Origin: Toxoplasma gondii ME49
Lineage: Eukaryota; Apicomplexa; Conoidasida; Eucoccidiorida; Sarcocystidae
Direction: 5' to 3'
Assembly (NCBI RefSeq): GCF_000006565.2
Contig: NC_031467.1
Span: forward strand, 1,762,613-1,826,612
Length of the DNA: 64,000 nucleotides
The translations under genes and the position numbers were made by a program. Of the stretch, positions 24,781 to 36,500 are shown piece by piece. Within the stretch, counting starts at the first letter, position 1. Every line of letters starts with the position of its first letter. The notes under the pieces were generated by a model. The model saw nothing but the letters and a program-made list of their open reading frames with translations. It was not told the origin of the DNA and ran no database searches.

Positions 24781-25942
24781 GTACGTAGTAGAGGTGTGTG
24801 GTACGCCGATGTGGCCGGAGAACTGTAAGCGTCTGTGAGTTTGCTTGCGCTTTCTGAGAGCAGTCCTGGTCTCCATTGTGTGTTTTTCTTTCCCCAGAAG
24901 AACGGGTCGGGCGAGACGTTTTCTGTATCAGAGTCGTCATGCGGATTCCCTGCTTTCTCAGAAGCGCTGGCCTCTTCTTTAACTCCCTTTCCACGGTGAA
25001 GGCAAGCAGTGGTGAGGCGTACGGTCGTCTCTTCGCCGGTGCGCGCGTGTCTCCAACTCCGCCTGGGCGCGGCGCATCCCTTGGAGGAGCGACGAGACGC
25101 AAGCGAAGGAGGAAGCCGGAGAGGTCAAAGCCGCTCGAGGCGCTGAGAAAGAGATGCACTTATCGAGTCGCGGCTTGCCTCCGGAAGTAGTCGACCTAGA
25201 CTAGACCTTCCCGTGGATGTCTCGGTACGCATGCGTGGAGGACATGTTCCTTGAGCGGCTGAGGCTCTGTGCGAGCCCCCCGCGGGTTGTTGCCTTTTTT
25301 GCAGGATCGCCTTCATCTCCTTTTCCTTGTTCAGTCGTTCAAACGCCGAAGCAGAGGGGGGGGGCGACCCAGGAAAGCAACGTGGTGGACGCGAGCAGCA
25401 GAGAAAGCACTGTAGTAGGACCCACACCACGCGTAGGCTGCGGCGCCAGACCTCCACAGAGAGAGCAGTTCACGAAGCGAAAAAGCTGCGATAGATTTTC
25501 TCGAGATTGACGTTCAGCGGCTACCCCCGTAGGGCGCGCACCACCGCGATCCCCAACGTGAAATGAGGTATACGGTGTCGTCGGATACGGAAGTCAAGCC
25601 AACTCGTTGGCGTCTCTGACGCAGTCCACTGGGGTGGTGGCGACCGCGGGGATGGGGGTCAAGAGACGCTTTCGTGAAAGATAACGTTTTCGACAAGAGG
25701 CGAGCAGGTATCAGACGTAGCCGGGAAGATGCAGCGGAGAGCAAGGGCGAAGGGAACCGAGTGAAGAAAAGAGAAGTAGAAGCCAGAAACGCTCTGACTG
25801 CACGCGCAAAGTGGCGTCACCATCTTCGCGCATCTCTCAAAATGCTGAAAGTGACAGGTAGAGCCAGACGGCCATTTCAGAGAGATATGGCGTACGCGTG
25901 ACCAAGAGAAATACGCAACATGTAAAATTCACACATACTGAC

Positions 25943-25950
25943 ATATATAT

Positions 25951-25996
<46 letters not shown>

Positions 25997-26110
25997 TGTA
26001 TGTGTGTATGTGTATGTGGGGATCTGTATATGCGTGAATATGAAATCCATGAAATATATATCTATATATATGTAGATATTTACATATATGTGTATATGCG
26101 TATAGATACA
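25943..26110. repeat. (TA)n microsatellite with degenerate flank
   Basis: A near-perfect TA run to about 25991 is followed by imperfect TATGTG/TATATC units to about 26110. Confidence 0.9.
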
Positions 26111-27264
26111 TTTATGCATTTACAGATGTATGAGAAGAAAGAACATTCTCGACTTCAGGAGAGTGGTGTTGGGAGAGGGGGGGGCGGTGGATCTGAGAGG
26201 GTCGCAGTTCGTCTATCCTCTAATTTTATTTTGCGAGGAAAAACGGTTCCGCTTGATTTCTGCTTTCTTTGAACTGCCGCCGTTCGGTCGTTGCTCCGCT
26301 CGCTGGCGAGGCTCGGCATTCGGGACGAGGGTCTTCTTCTCTTTTAGCGTTCGAGCTGCGTCGCTAGACAGAGTCTGCTCGCTTCTTCTTTCGTCGCGCT
26401 CGAACCTCACCAGCCGTTCGTCGAACGAACCAGTTGACAGGGTCTCTTCGGACACTCGCGGAACCTTTCTCAATCTCGAGAGAAATGCAGACATCCAGCA
26501 GGCGCCTTCTGCTCGCCCTTCCGCATACCCTTGACCTCTCGGCCTGCGGCACCCACCTCGATGCAGCGTATCCGTCAGCGATTCATATATACATATATAT
26601 ATGTATATATTTTTATCTATACGTAGGAAGGTTAAAAACATGTTTGTGTACACTCACGTACTAGATACAAAGAGGGAGAGATGCACGTATATCTAGGTAG
26701 ACATGTATATCTAGATAGGCAGGTAGCTAGAGACAGACAAGTAGATAGAGGATAGATGTATATGTAGGTAGAAAGATAGATGCTTCCGCGTCAGTGGGTA
26801 TATGAATATGTGGTAACTGGCTGTAGATACACGTAGAGATTTCTAGAAATTGAGGAAAACACTGGTGTAACGAGATGGACTGAGCGCCAGAATGAGGACG
26901 CGGCTGCGATGTGACGAGTCTGGAGAGCGTACTGGAAACTCGATTTTTTCGTTCTTGGGACTCGAAAGAAAGCTGAAGGGGACGAATTTGCCACCCGCGA
27001 CGACAGGCGAAGAGCCCTCGTCGGCGTCTAGTTTTTCAGAGTCCAGAAAAACACAGTCCGCGCATCCAGGCCGACTATCGCGTACATACACCGCGCGCAC
27101 AGCTTCGGCATCTCTGTGTATGATGGGCATGCGCGTACACGCAGGCAACCCTGCTGACGTCAATGAGAAAATATCGAGACAAGAGCTCCTCTACAAGGAC
27201 GCTTATCTCAAAAGCAATGGGTGTGGGGGGGTGGGGAGCAATCCATTCTTATACAGATCCTTTG

Positions 27265-27266
<2 letters not shown>

Positions 27267-27299
<33 letters not shown>

Positions 27300-27333
27300 T
27301 GATGTATATATTGATATATATATATATATATAT
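27267..27333. repeat. (TA)n microsatellite downstream of the helical-repeat gene
   Basis: Two TA runs, interrupted at about 27299-27314, lie just past the stop codon of the minus-strand gene. Confidence 0.9.
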
Positions 27334-27514
27334 TGACATATGCATGTATATATGAATAGATAAATGGATATATACACATGCCAAAATGGAGGCGGAAGTG
27401 GCAGAGACGATTCGGAGGAGTTCACCATTTGTTCCCTCGATGCGCGTTTCGTCGTTTGCTTCCCGAGTGTGACTGCCGCATGCCGCGCGTTCCCTCGCAG
27501 TTTGCGTTTTTTTT

Positions 27515-30500
27515 TCAGGTCGTCTCGTCGGGCTCCGGGGCGAGTCTCGGCTTCTGCTTCCGCCTCTTCTTGGTTTTTTTTTCCTTTTTCTTCGGGACTG
27601 TCTCTGGACCTCGGGGGAGGGACTCGACAACCACGTCGACGCGCATGCCGCGGACGAATGGGCCGACGAAGACGCGGAACGGCCCGACGTCTTCGATGAC
27701 GGCGCCTGCGCCTCGGTGGCCGAACGGATGGAGCACTGGCGGGTGACTCGCCTCCAGAGGCGTCTCCGCCCGCTCCGAGAAACAGGCAGAGTGCGCGCGA
27801 GGAGAAGAGAACGAAGAAAAAGAGGAAGAGGACGAGGGAGAACACGAAGAAGAAGAAGATGGGAGGAGGGAACAGGGGGAAGGCGGCTCTTCCGTTTGCA
27901 GAGAGAGGTGACTGACAGACGACTTCGCTGACGCGCCTTCGGAGGACGGCTTTCCCCGGACAAGGCGGAGAGCAACGGGGCGGACCACGCATGAAGAAGA
28001 AGGAGAAGAAGAAGACGAAGAAGGAGAAGAAGACGAAGAAGAAGAAGAAGACGAAGAAGGAGAGGGAGAGTGGGTTTCGTTTCCTTCAGGCGCGGGGGTG
28101 ACCTGATCGGCGGCGGGCGAGTCGCGCCGGCAGGGGCGCGCGCAGGCTGCAAAGCCACATACGAGAAGAGAAGAAAAGAAGTGAGGAGACGAGAGACTTT
28201 CGAGAAGCAAGGACATGTTTAACTGACGAGGGAAGACATCGCAGTGGCGCTTGAGGCGAACCATTTCTTCACTTTTGAAAAAGTGAGGCAACTTGGCACT
28301 CTCGTCTGCCGCCGTGGATCGCCGCAAAACGCTCGGGATTTTGTGCCTCAAAACGCAAGTCGTTTTCAGCATAATCTGGAGTCACAGTGTCTCCGTTTAC
28401 TCGCGACTTAGCAACAACAGAAACCAACGGAGGAGACACAGTCGCACCTCACGCCGACAAATACGTCACGGTCGAGACGCTCTTCTTTCTGTTCGAACGC
28501 GAGAAACTGCTGCGCCTCTGCGAAGGCTCCTCCACATGTGCTTAGGAGAAACATCTCTTGCTCTCCAACCTCAGCCTCTTCTTATCGTCGGTAGTCCGCA
28601 GCTCTTGATATCTTGATAGGCCTTTCTTTTTTCGGACTTTCTTTCGTTCTTGGCTTCCGATCCTCCTCTTCCTTCTCGTCCGCTCTCTCCCTCTCTTCTT
28701 CTCTCTCCACTCGTTCCCGTTCCGACTCCGTCGAGCGGAAGAGCTCACCTTCGCGGCTGTCGCTCTCTTCAGAGGCGTCGTCGCCTTCTCTGTCATGCAG
28801 GTGTCGATTCGCCTCAACCTCACCACGGGAGACGAACGAGGCTTTCACCAGCTGCCTCCACAGCCACGGAGGCAATACCTGGAAACGCTCGAGGAGGGAG
28901 ACCGCCCGCGTCTCTCCCTGAGTGCCTGCGACCGTCTGGGCCGCACCGCCAGGCCTCTCGCCGCGCGAGCTCTGCGGAGTCTCGAGCGCCGGGTGGACGT
29001 ACACTGGAGGGGTCAGGTCGAGGACTTCGTACTGGAGGAGGGGCGCACCGTCGGTGCCCGACCAGTTCGCCTTCTCCGTTTTTCCGACGCTGTTGCCTGC
29101 AACCGCATGTGTACCCGGCGAGTTTTCGTCCTTCGGCGAGAGTTCTTCGGAAGCCCTGCAAACTGATCCGCCGACGCCAGGCGCTTCCTCGGCGTAGTTT
29201 GACAAAGCTTTCGCTTCCCCTCCGACAGCGCTCACAGCGCGCGAGGCGGCGGGAGGCAACAGGCGCGCAGACGGCGACGAAGCGAGAAACCACGAGAAGT
29301 AGGGGAAGAAGAGGTCGAGGTGGAGAGCGTCCACCAGTGTCTTCAGCTTCTGCATGCAAAGCCAGTTCGAGAGGGCGAAGGACTCGTGACGCTCCAGCGC
29401 CTCCACGCAGTTCAACACCAATTCTTCTTTCCATGCACTTCGATGGAGACACTGCCATTCAATGTCTCTCACTTCGGACCCCACAGCGCCACCCCGCGCC
29501 AACGGCGAGACAGCCGAAGCGGAAGAAGAAGAGGAAGAGGAAGCAAGGGAAGCAGAAAAGGAGAACGAATTCAAAGGCTGTGGCTGGAAGGGCGGCGAGG
29601 CTGTTTGCATCAGCAGCGCAGCGGAGGCCCCGAGCAAAGAGGAGTCCGAGGAAAGGTCTCCCCTCTCTGGTGTAAGAAGAAACTCTTCTTCGTCGGTCGA
29701 CTCATCCAGCGCCTCTCCAGCCACCATGGCGTCGGGGAGTTCCCTGACGAACAAAAAATAATGCCCTCAACCGTGCATCCAGTGGCTTGATTCTCGACAC
29801 AGAAAACGCCTTCCGTCCTTCTAGAAGGCGACACCTAGGCGGCCGTGAAAACGCGAATCTTGCAGTACACACACACACCTCTCGTCTGCTCTCGCCTCTC
29901 TCATGTTCTCTCTCCCCCCACGAAGCAGACCGCCCAGACCTCTCTGAAGCTGAATGGAAGACTAAACGTCTGAGGGCGTCGACTCCCGCAGAAGTCGTAG
30001 TGCGTGGAGAGTACGCAGACGTCTCTTCTGTGTCGGCGAGTCTGAACTGTCTCAGCAGCCTGCGTTTGAGGAGAAGGGAAGAGAGGAATGTCTGGAAACA
30101 GTTTTTCTCGCGTTCTCACCAATCTCGATAGTGCCAGTCGCGGAAGGCCAGGCAAATGGCGATGATCTGCGAGGCTTTCAAGTCGTGGAGGCTGTCTTCC
30201 AGAATGCACTTGATCTGCGAAATCCAGAGAAAAAGATCCAGAAAGAAAACGAACCCTCGAAGGCAACGGAAAAACAATACAACAAGGAGCCGCTCGTATC
30301 GGCGACCAGCCTTTTCAGAAGTAGACTCAATTCGATGTGCGAAATTGGTATTTACCCCTAAAAGATTGAAAGGGACTTTTCAAGCTCGAGAGGCGGCCGC
30401 AGCCATTTTGTCAGAACGCGGGAGAAATGTTTCTCACACACACCGTGAAATCCGCTGCCGAGAGACACCGGAAGCCAGTGTATGTACACTCGAGGATTCG

Positions 30501-33500
30501 CACATCCCCATGCAGCGACGTTCAAACTTGCAGGTACGCAGAAAACGCGCATTTTCGCAGGTGAATACACACATATATACATATTTATACATATATATAT
30601 CTATATACACGCACACACATATATATATATATATGTATATATGTATATATGTATGTATATGTTCTTATTTCTATACGTATGCACGGAAAGCATGTGAACG
30701 AGCAGACACTGAACATCTGCAGAAAGAAGAGAGAGCAGAGTGTCGCGGGGGATCCCGGGGAATCCACCCGTACCCCACAAACAGACATGCTCGCAGATTC
30801 GCTCGCTTGCGGCTGCGCGGCCGCAGTTTTTCACCGGGCCACTGGCCTCAATGTTCAGCCGCTCCAGGCCGCAAAGCCGCGTCGACTTCTCTGGCCTCCT
30901 CAGCGCGTTTTCAGCGTCTGTGCACTGGACCGAGCCATGCGTTTCCACACACCTGGTAGAGAAGGTGGAGTGAGGCGGCCGACCAAAAGTTCATCGCGTC
31001 CACGGCCTCGACGATGGAAACGAGGGCAGCTGCGTCGAGCGTCTTGAGCACGCGCCGGCACCCGCGAATGTCAAAGGGGCATGGCGGCAGCTGCAAAAGG
31101 CGAAACATCTCAAAGCGTTCTCAAAGCCAACGGCCGGGACCAGCCGCCAAAACGCAGGCGACAACGCGTCCTTCTCTATATTTAAACAAACGTCGACAAC
31201 AGCAATATATAAAATACAGGTGTGTGCAGAGGAAGAGACAAACACAGAGAGAAAAGACACAGTGCAGCAGTGCCTGGTAAACAGACTACCTATCCTTATA
31301 CATACATACATGTACATACATACATGGACATACATACATGTACATACATACATGGACATATATATATATATATATATGTTGACGTATATGTCAGGAGAGG
31401 ACTGTTACTGGGGCGTAAAAAAAGAAGCAGCAGTCGAGACGTAGAGACAGACATTTTGTGGTGTGTGCCTCGTCGATTCCTCAAGAGTGTCGAGGCAGAT
31501 GCTATTTGAGGAGCTTCTCTGAGGCAAGGGAGAGATGGTGGACCTCGGGGCCAGTAGAGAGGAGAGCGCGCGTCTCGTTCTCCCCTTGACAAGGTCGAGG
31601 ACGAAAGGACTCTCTCGAGAAACAAAGCCGCAATCGCGGGATGGATCCTCACCCGAGGAAACGCCAATGGCGACGACCGAGGAACTTCCACCTCCACTCC
31701 AAGAAGGTTCCTCTCGACTTCGTTGCTCGACGCGGATGACGAAGCAGCAGACGGAGACGACGAAGAGGAAGAACGCAGAGAAGAAGGCTGTGGAGACGTG
31801 AAGATGGAGAGAAGGTGAGAGACGAAGGGGACATCGACGTAGCGCAGTTTTGCGAAGGAGCAAAGAAGCTGCGAAGCGTTGAGAGGAGAAATGGCGCTGG
31901 CGGGGCGTCGCAGAAGTTCCGCAACGAAACGCGGGAGACACCACCCTGAAAAGGCAGACCGCATCCGAGCGAGAGAACGAGAGAAGCTGCACAAGCATCA
32001 CGCTGTCCTCTAGGGTCGTCTCCTTCCAGACAGAGCGAAACAGAGTAACGGAGAAGACAGAGAGAAGTAAAAGAGGAACAAAAAAGTCTGGGTGCTGGTG
32101 TCAAGCAGAGCGAGGACGCTTCCACGGATTTTCCTCTTGTTTCGGTTTCAAAGTTCCCCGTTTTCCTGCTCCCTTCCCTCCTTCTTCCTTCCGGCTGTTT
32201 GCTCTCGCCACACTTGCTTCTTGGTTGTCTCCTCACGGCCCCGGACAAGCCTCTCTTCTTCTCTGTGCCGCCTCAGTCTTCGTCTCCACTCCGCGCGCCG
32301 CTTCCCCCAGTTCGAGAACTCTTCTATCTCCGTCTTAATCTCTTTGTCACGGTCGTCATCCCCTCCGCCGCTTCAGCGTCTTCTACACCGGAACCGAGAA
32401 TGAAGGCTACGTATTTTTATCGGAGTCATCCCTATGTCTTGGTGTCTGTGCGAAGGCCCCCTTCGTTTGTCTTCTTCGTCTCCCCTGTTGTGAGTTTCTC
32501 TTGCGAATCTCTTTTCCTCGCACGCGTGAGAGTTGTCGTCTCCGTTTCCTCTTCTTCAGTAGACACAGGAACTTGACAAGCGAGACTACACTTATTCCCC
32601 CTGTAACTGTGTTTCGTTTTCCGTCTCTTTCTCCACGGTTAAGTGGACACAAGACAGTTGACAAGCGTACGGATGAGGAGACGCAAGTGCGAGTCAGCGG
32701 GCTGGAAATCTCCGAACCGCGCGAGCGTCGCGAGCATTTGAGTCATCGCCAGGACGCTCGTCGTGGCTCCCGAGGTGAGTTGAAGCTGAAGAAAAAGAAT
32801 AAAAATCAAAATCACGATGCACACACAAATGCACACACGCAAATCCCCAAACACCACAGCGTTCCTCTCTCCTGAACTCGCTCCCCTCTATTCCCTGTGC
32901 ATCTCTCCCCAAATATAAATATGTATACACACATATGCATATACGCGTATGTCTATTATGGAATATGGTTAATATATGTATATATGTTTATTTATATATA
33001 TATATGTATATGAATATGTATTCTTCTATCGCTTCACTTCTCTCTCTCGTCTGAAGCCTTTTCTCCTGCCTCTCTCCTGTGCTTCTCCGTCTGCATCAGT
33101 CGCCCGTTTCCTCAGCGAATTGCCTTCTCTGAGGTCTCTGCTTCTGCTTTTGGCCGCTGCGCCTCGGTCTCGCGTATCCCGCGCCCCGTCGTTCACTGAC
33201 TTTGATGACTTGCTGAAGCAGCGAAAAACTGTAGAAGCCGTTGCGGCTGATCATGTTCGCCTGCAAAAGCAACAGACGCTCCGACAAACGCCGTTGTGGA
33301 TTGGGCCGAAACTCGCGCTCGCACAGAGACGTTCTGTCTGTCTTTTAGCTTCGGCCGCGGCGCCGCAAACGCATGCGACACGGTTCAGTTTCCTCGCGAG
33401 AGTGGAGTCTCCCGAAAGCCTGCCGTCTCTGCGTTTGAGAAGCGAACGCATGAGGTTCTCCGAGACAGACAACGAGCGAGTCACTGCTCACGAAGCGCAG

Positions 33501-36500
33501 CGTACGAAAGCCAGAGACTCAGGAAACTCGCTGTTGCTCTCGCATGCAGCCGCACACATAAAAACAAAGAAGAAGAGACTGAAAGGCAGATGACAACAGC
33601 AATAGAGAAGTGGGTAGAGAGATGTAGAGAGACCTAGAGAGACAGATACGAACCGGCAGATATATACAAACAGAGAGACACAGATCAACACATGCAGAGG
33701 GAGGAGACTCGAGTGCGCGAGCAATGGAGATCGTCACACGACGGGTCGACAGAAAGACGGAGAACCTTCAATCGACGCAAATCCCCTTACGCATATATAT
33801 ATATATATATGTATATAGACACACATCGACATATACATATGTATTTACATATATATATATATAGAGAGAGAGAGAGATTTAGATACAGATAGATATAGAT
33901 ATATAGATATACATGATTAGATGTATGTGCACACTTTGTCCGTCGCTGCGCAAGTCCAGTCGTTACACAAGAGAAGTCGCGGCTGCGAAATCCGCTTTTC
34001 CTGCCCCTCAGAATTGGACGGTCTTGCCCTCAAGTCCCCTGGGGGGCTGGCAGCATGTTTATGACTGGAGAGTGCCTACAGCGAGAACGTAATGATTTGT
34101 GTTGACTCCGGCGGCAGAGCTTAGTCCGGGAGGTTCTTCAGACTCCAAGTCTGGCGAGGCTGGAGAGTTCCTTCCGACGGCGTCCGCGGAGACAGGCGCG
34201 AGTCGCGGCGTCTCCACCTTCTGCTGCAAGGTCTGCTGGGCGTTCTGCCGGGAAGCCGCTCGCGTTGTCTTCAGCGCGAGCGCGCGAATCAGCGGCGGGT
34301 GGACGAAGCGCAGACGCGTGAGACCCAAGAGAACCTGCCCGGTAGTGCAGTCGTGGATGAAGGCATGTCGTCGATGAAGCTCCTCACAGAGTGCCTGGCG
34401 CGGAACGAGGAAAGCACGACTCGGAAGCTGCGGTGGAGAGAAGAGCGAGAAAGGGAGAGGGAAGGAGAGCAGGCCGAGAGCGAAAAAGAAGACAAGAGGG
34501 AGAACACCCGCAAGCAGAAGCAAGAGAACAGGAAAAAAGGGGAGACATGAGAGGGCACAACACCGCAAACAAGAGAGACCACGAGAGAGAACAAGAGTCC
34601 GGACAGGGAAGAAAGAAACCGAGGACAAAGGAGAGGAGTTCGAGGGAGAGAAAGGGGAGAACGACATGACGCCCCCAAGCGGAAACACGAAGCGACGGTA
34701 GAACGAGACGCAAGACGAAGTAGACAGGAAGAACAGGTATGCGTCGCCTTTACACCCGTGTATCTCTCTCGCTCTTGTGGCTCTCCTGTCTCCTTTGTCT
34801 ACCTCTCGTCTCTCTTTCTCTCTCTCCTCCAAATTGTCTTTCGCGGCGAGTGCAAGAGAGGCGCTTGACACACTGAACGCATGTCATGTATCTGTGATTT
34901 TCTCTCCCCGTTGAAACGTACAACAGCAGCAGCTGGTGGAAACGCGCGCTGCACTTACGAGCATCATTCGCTCGAAGAGCGCAGAGTCAGTGGTCCTCGC
35001 CTGCAGCTTTCCGAGCGTCTGCACGATGCCGATCACGCAGCCGAGCTGGGCGCGCTCCAGAGCCTCGCCGTCTCCTTCTGAACACGCACGCGCCGACATG
35101 TCGGTCCCCGCCGCGGCGAGGCCTGCCTGGCGCGCGGCGGGCGGCGCTTCTCCGACTATAAGCCGAGCGAGGGCGTCGATCAGGTGTTGGTCGTACACCT
35201 CCGCCTTCATCGCGAGCATGACGATGTTGTGCATTTCCGACAGCTTGAGGCGTTTGCCGCTGTAGGCGAAGGAGGGGCGCAGAGCACTTGTCTCCTCGCC
35301 TTGCTCCACAGGTCTTCCTTCCGAGACTCCGCGCTCCTTTGGCGGCTCTTCGCCGCTGGTCGCCTGACCGTTTTGTGCGCCCGCGCGCGCGTCTCTTCCC
35401 TCTCTGCTCTGCGGCGCCGCGCTTCTCTCCGGGACTTCCCCCATCAGCTCGGCGACGCGGTGAGCGAGTGAGTGCACAAAGACTGCGTCGCGTACCTCTT
35501 GCCGCCCGAGGGATCCGAGAATGCCGCGCGTCTCCGCGAGGCCGACCGCCGAGATCGTTCCCGTCAGGACCCGCAGCAGGAGGTCTTGGAGCCCAGCTAG
35601 CCACGCCTCCGACCGCCGACGCGGAGAGAGGGCGGCCGCAGGACCGAGTGCATCGTCGGACGAGGCAGGCGCCGCCGCGCTCAGGCTCTCTGAGGCGCGA
35701 GGCTGAGCGCCAGGATTCCGCGCCTCAGTGTCACTTGCCTCCGTCTCCGCAGCGAAGTCATCTGCGAGGAAAGGCAACTCGACCAGCTGGTGTTTCAAGT
35801 GATTCAGCGCCTGGAGAAGCTGCACTGCCTCGCGAGCTGAGCAGAGCGCGACGGCCTGCCCTGCCGCACCTGCCACCGAGTCGAAGGTCTCAGGGGCAGA
35901 CCCCAAAGAGGTAGAGGCTGCGGGATCGGCGGACGGCGAAGAAGAGGAAGAAGAGACACCGGGTATGCGCGGCGGAGGCGTCGAAGAAGCCGCGAGACTT
36001 TGCAGACAAGTCCAGGAAACGAGTGCAGCAAGCGGTGGGTCGGGGAAGGGCGAGTACGCGGAGAGCGAGGCCGAGAGGGAAACAGCCGGCGAAACGAGGC
36101 CAGAAGAAGGCGACGAAGAGGTATCAAGGCGACCGCGCGGAGCTGCGGGCGAAGCCAAGGTCGAAGGCGAGAGAGAGAGCGAAGTCGGCGCCGCGCGCTC
36201 TCCCGGAGGAGCAGCAGAAGGCGAAGACGAGCAAAGGAAAGACCCGTGCTGCTGGATGTCCCAGTGCCAGAGAGAAAAGTAGAGAACGACCCAACACTTT
36301 CGCTGAACTTCGAGCGGCAGTGAGGGCAGAGGACAAGTCGAAAGAGACTGAAGCGAAACACGGAAAACCACAGCTGGGTGCCAAGACTCGCGGCCCCAGT
36401 CCATGTCGCTCGTCCTCTCCGCTTCCTCCTCCCGCCTCGCATGCGCGCTCTCGCTCTGCGCATCAGGCGTCTCGCCAACCGTCGGAAAAACGCGCGCTAG

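Larger units (their letters stand above)
24528..27514. other. Intergenic region rich in TA microsatellites
   Basis: This is the 3' flank of the secreted-protein gene and of the convergent helical-repeat gene. I see no supported coding exon; small frames near 24876-25500 and 26890-27300 have no recognisable content. Confidence 0.5.

Noticed and set aside
28650..29675. 341-codon plus-strand frame
   Set aside because: It is antisense to a phase-verified exon of the helical-repeat gene; the product is Arg/Pro/Ser-rich without a pattern.
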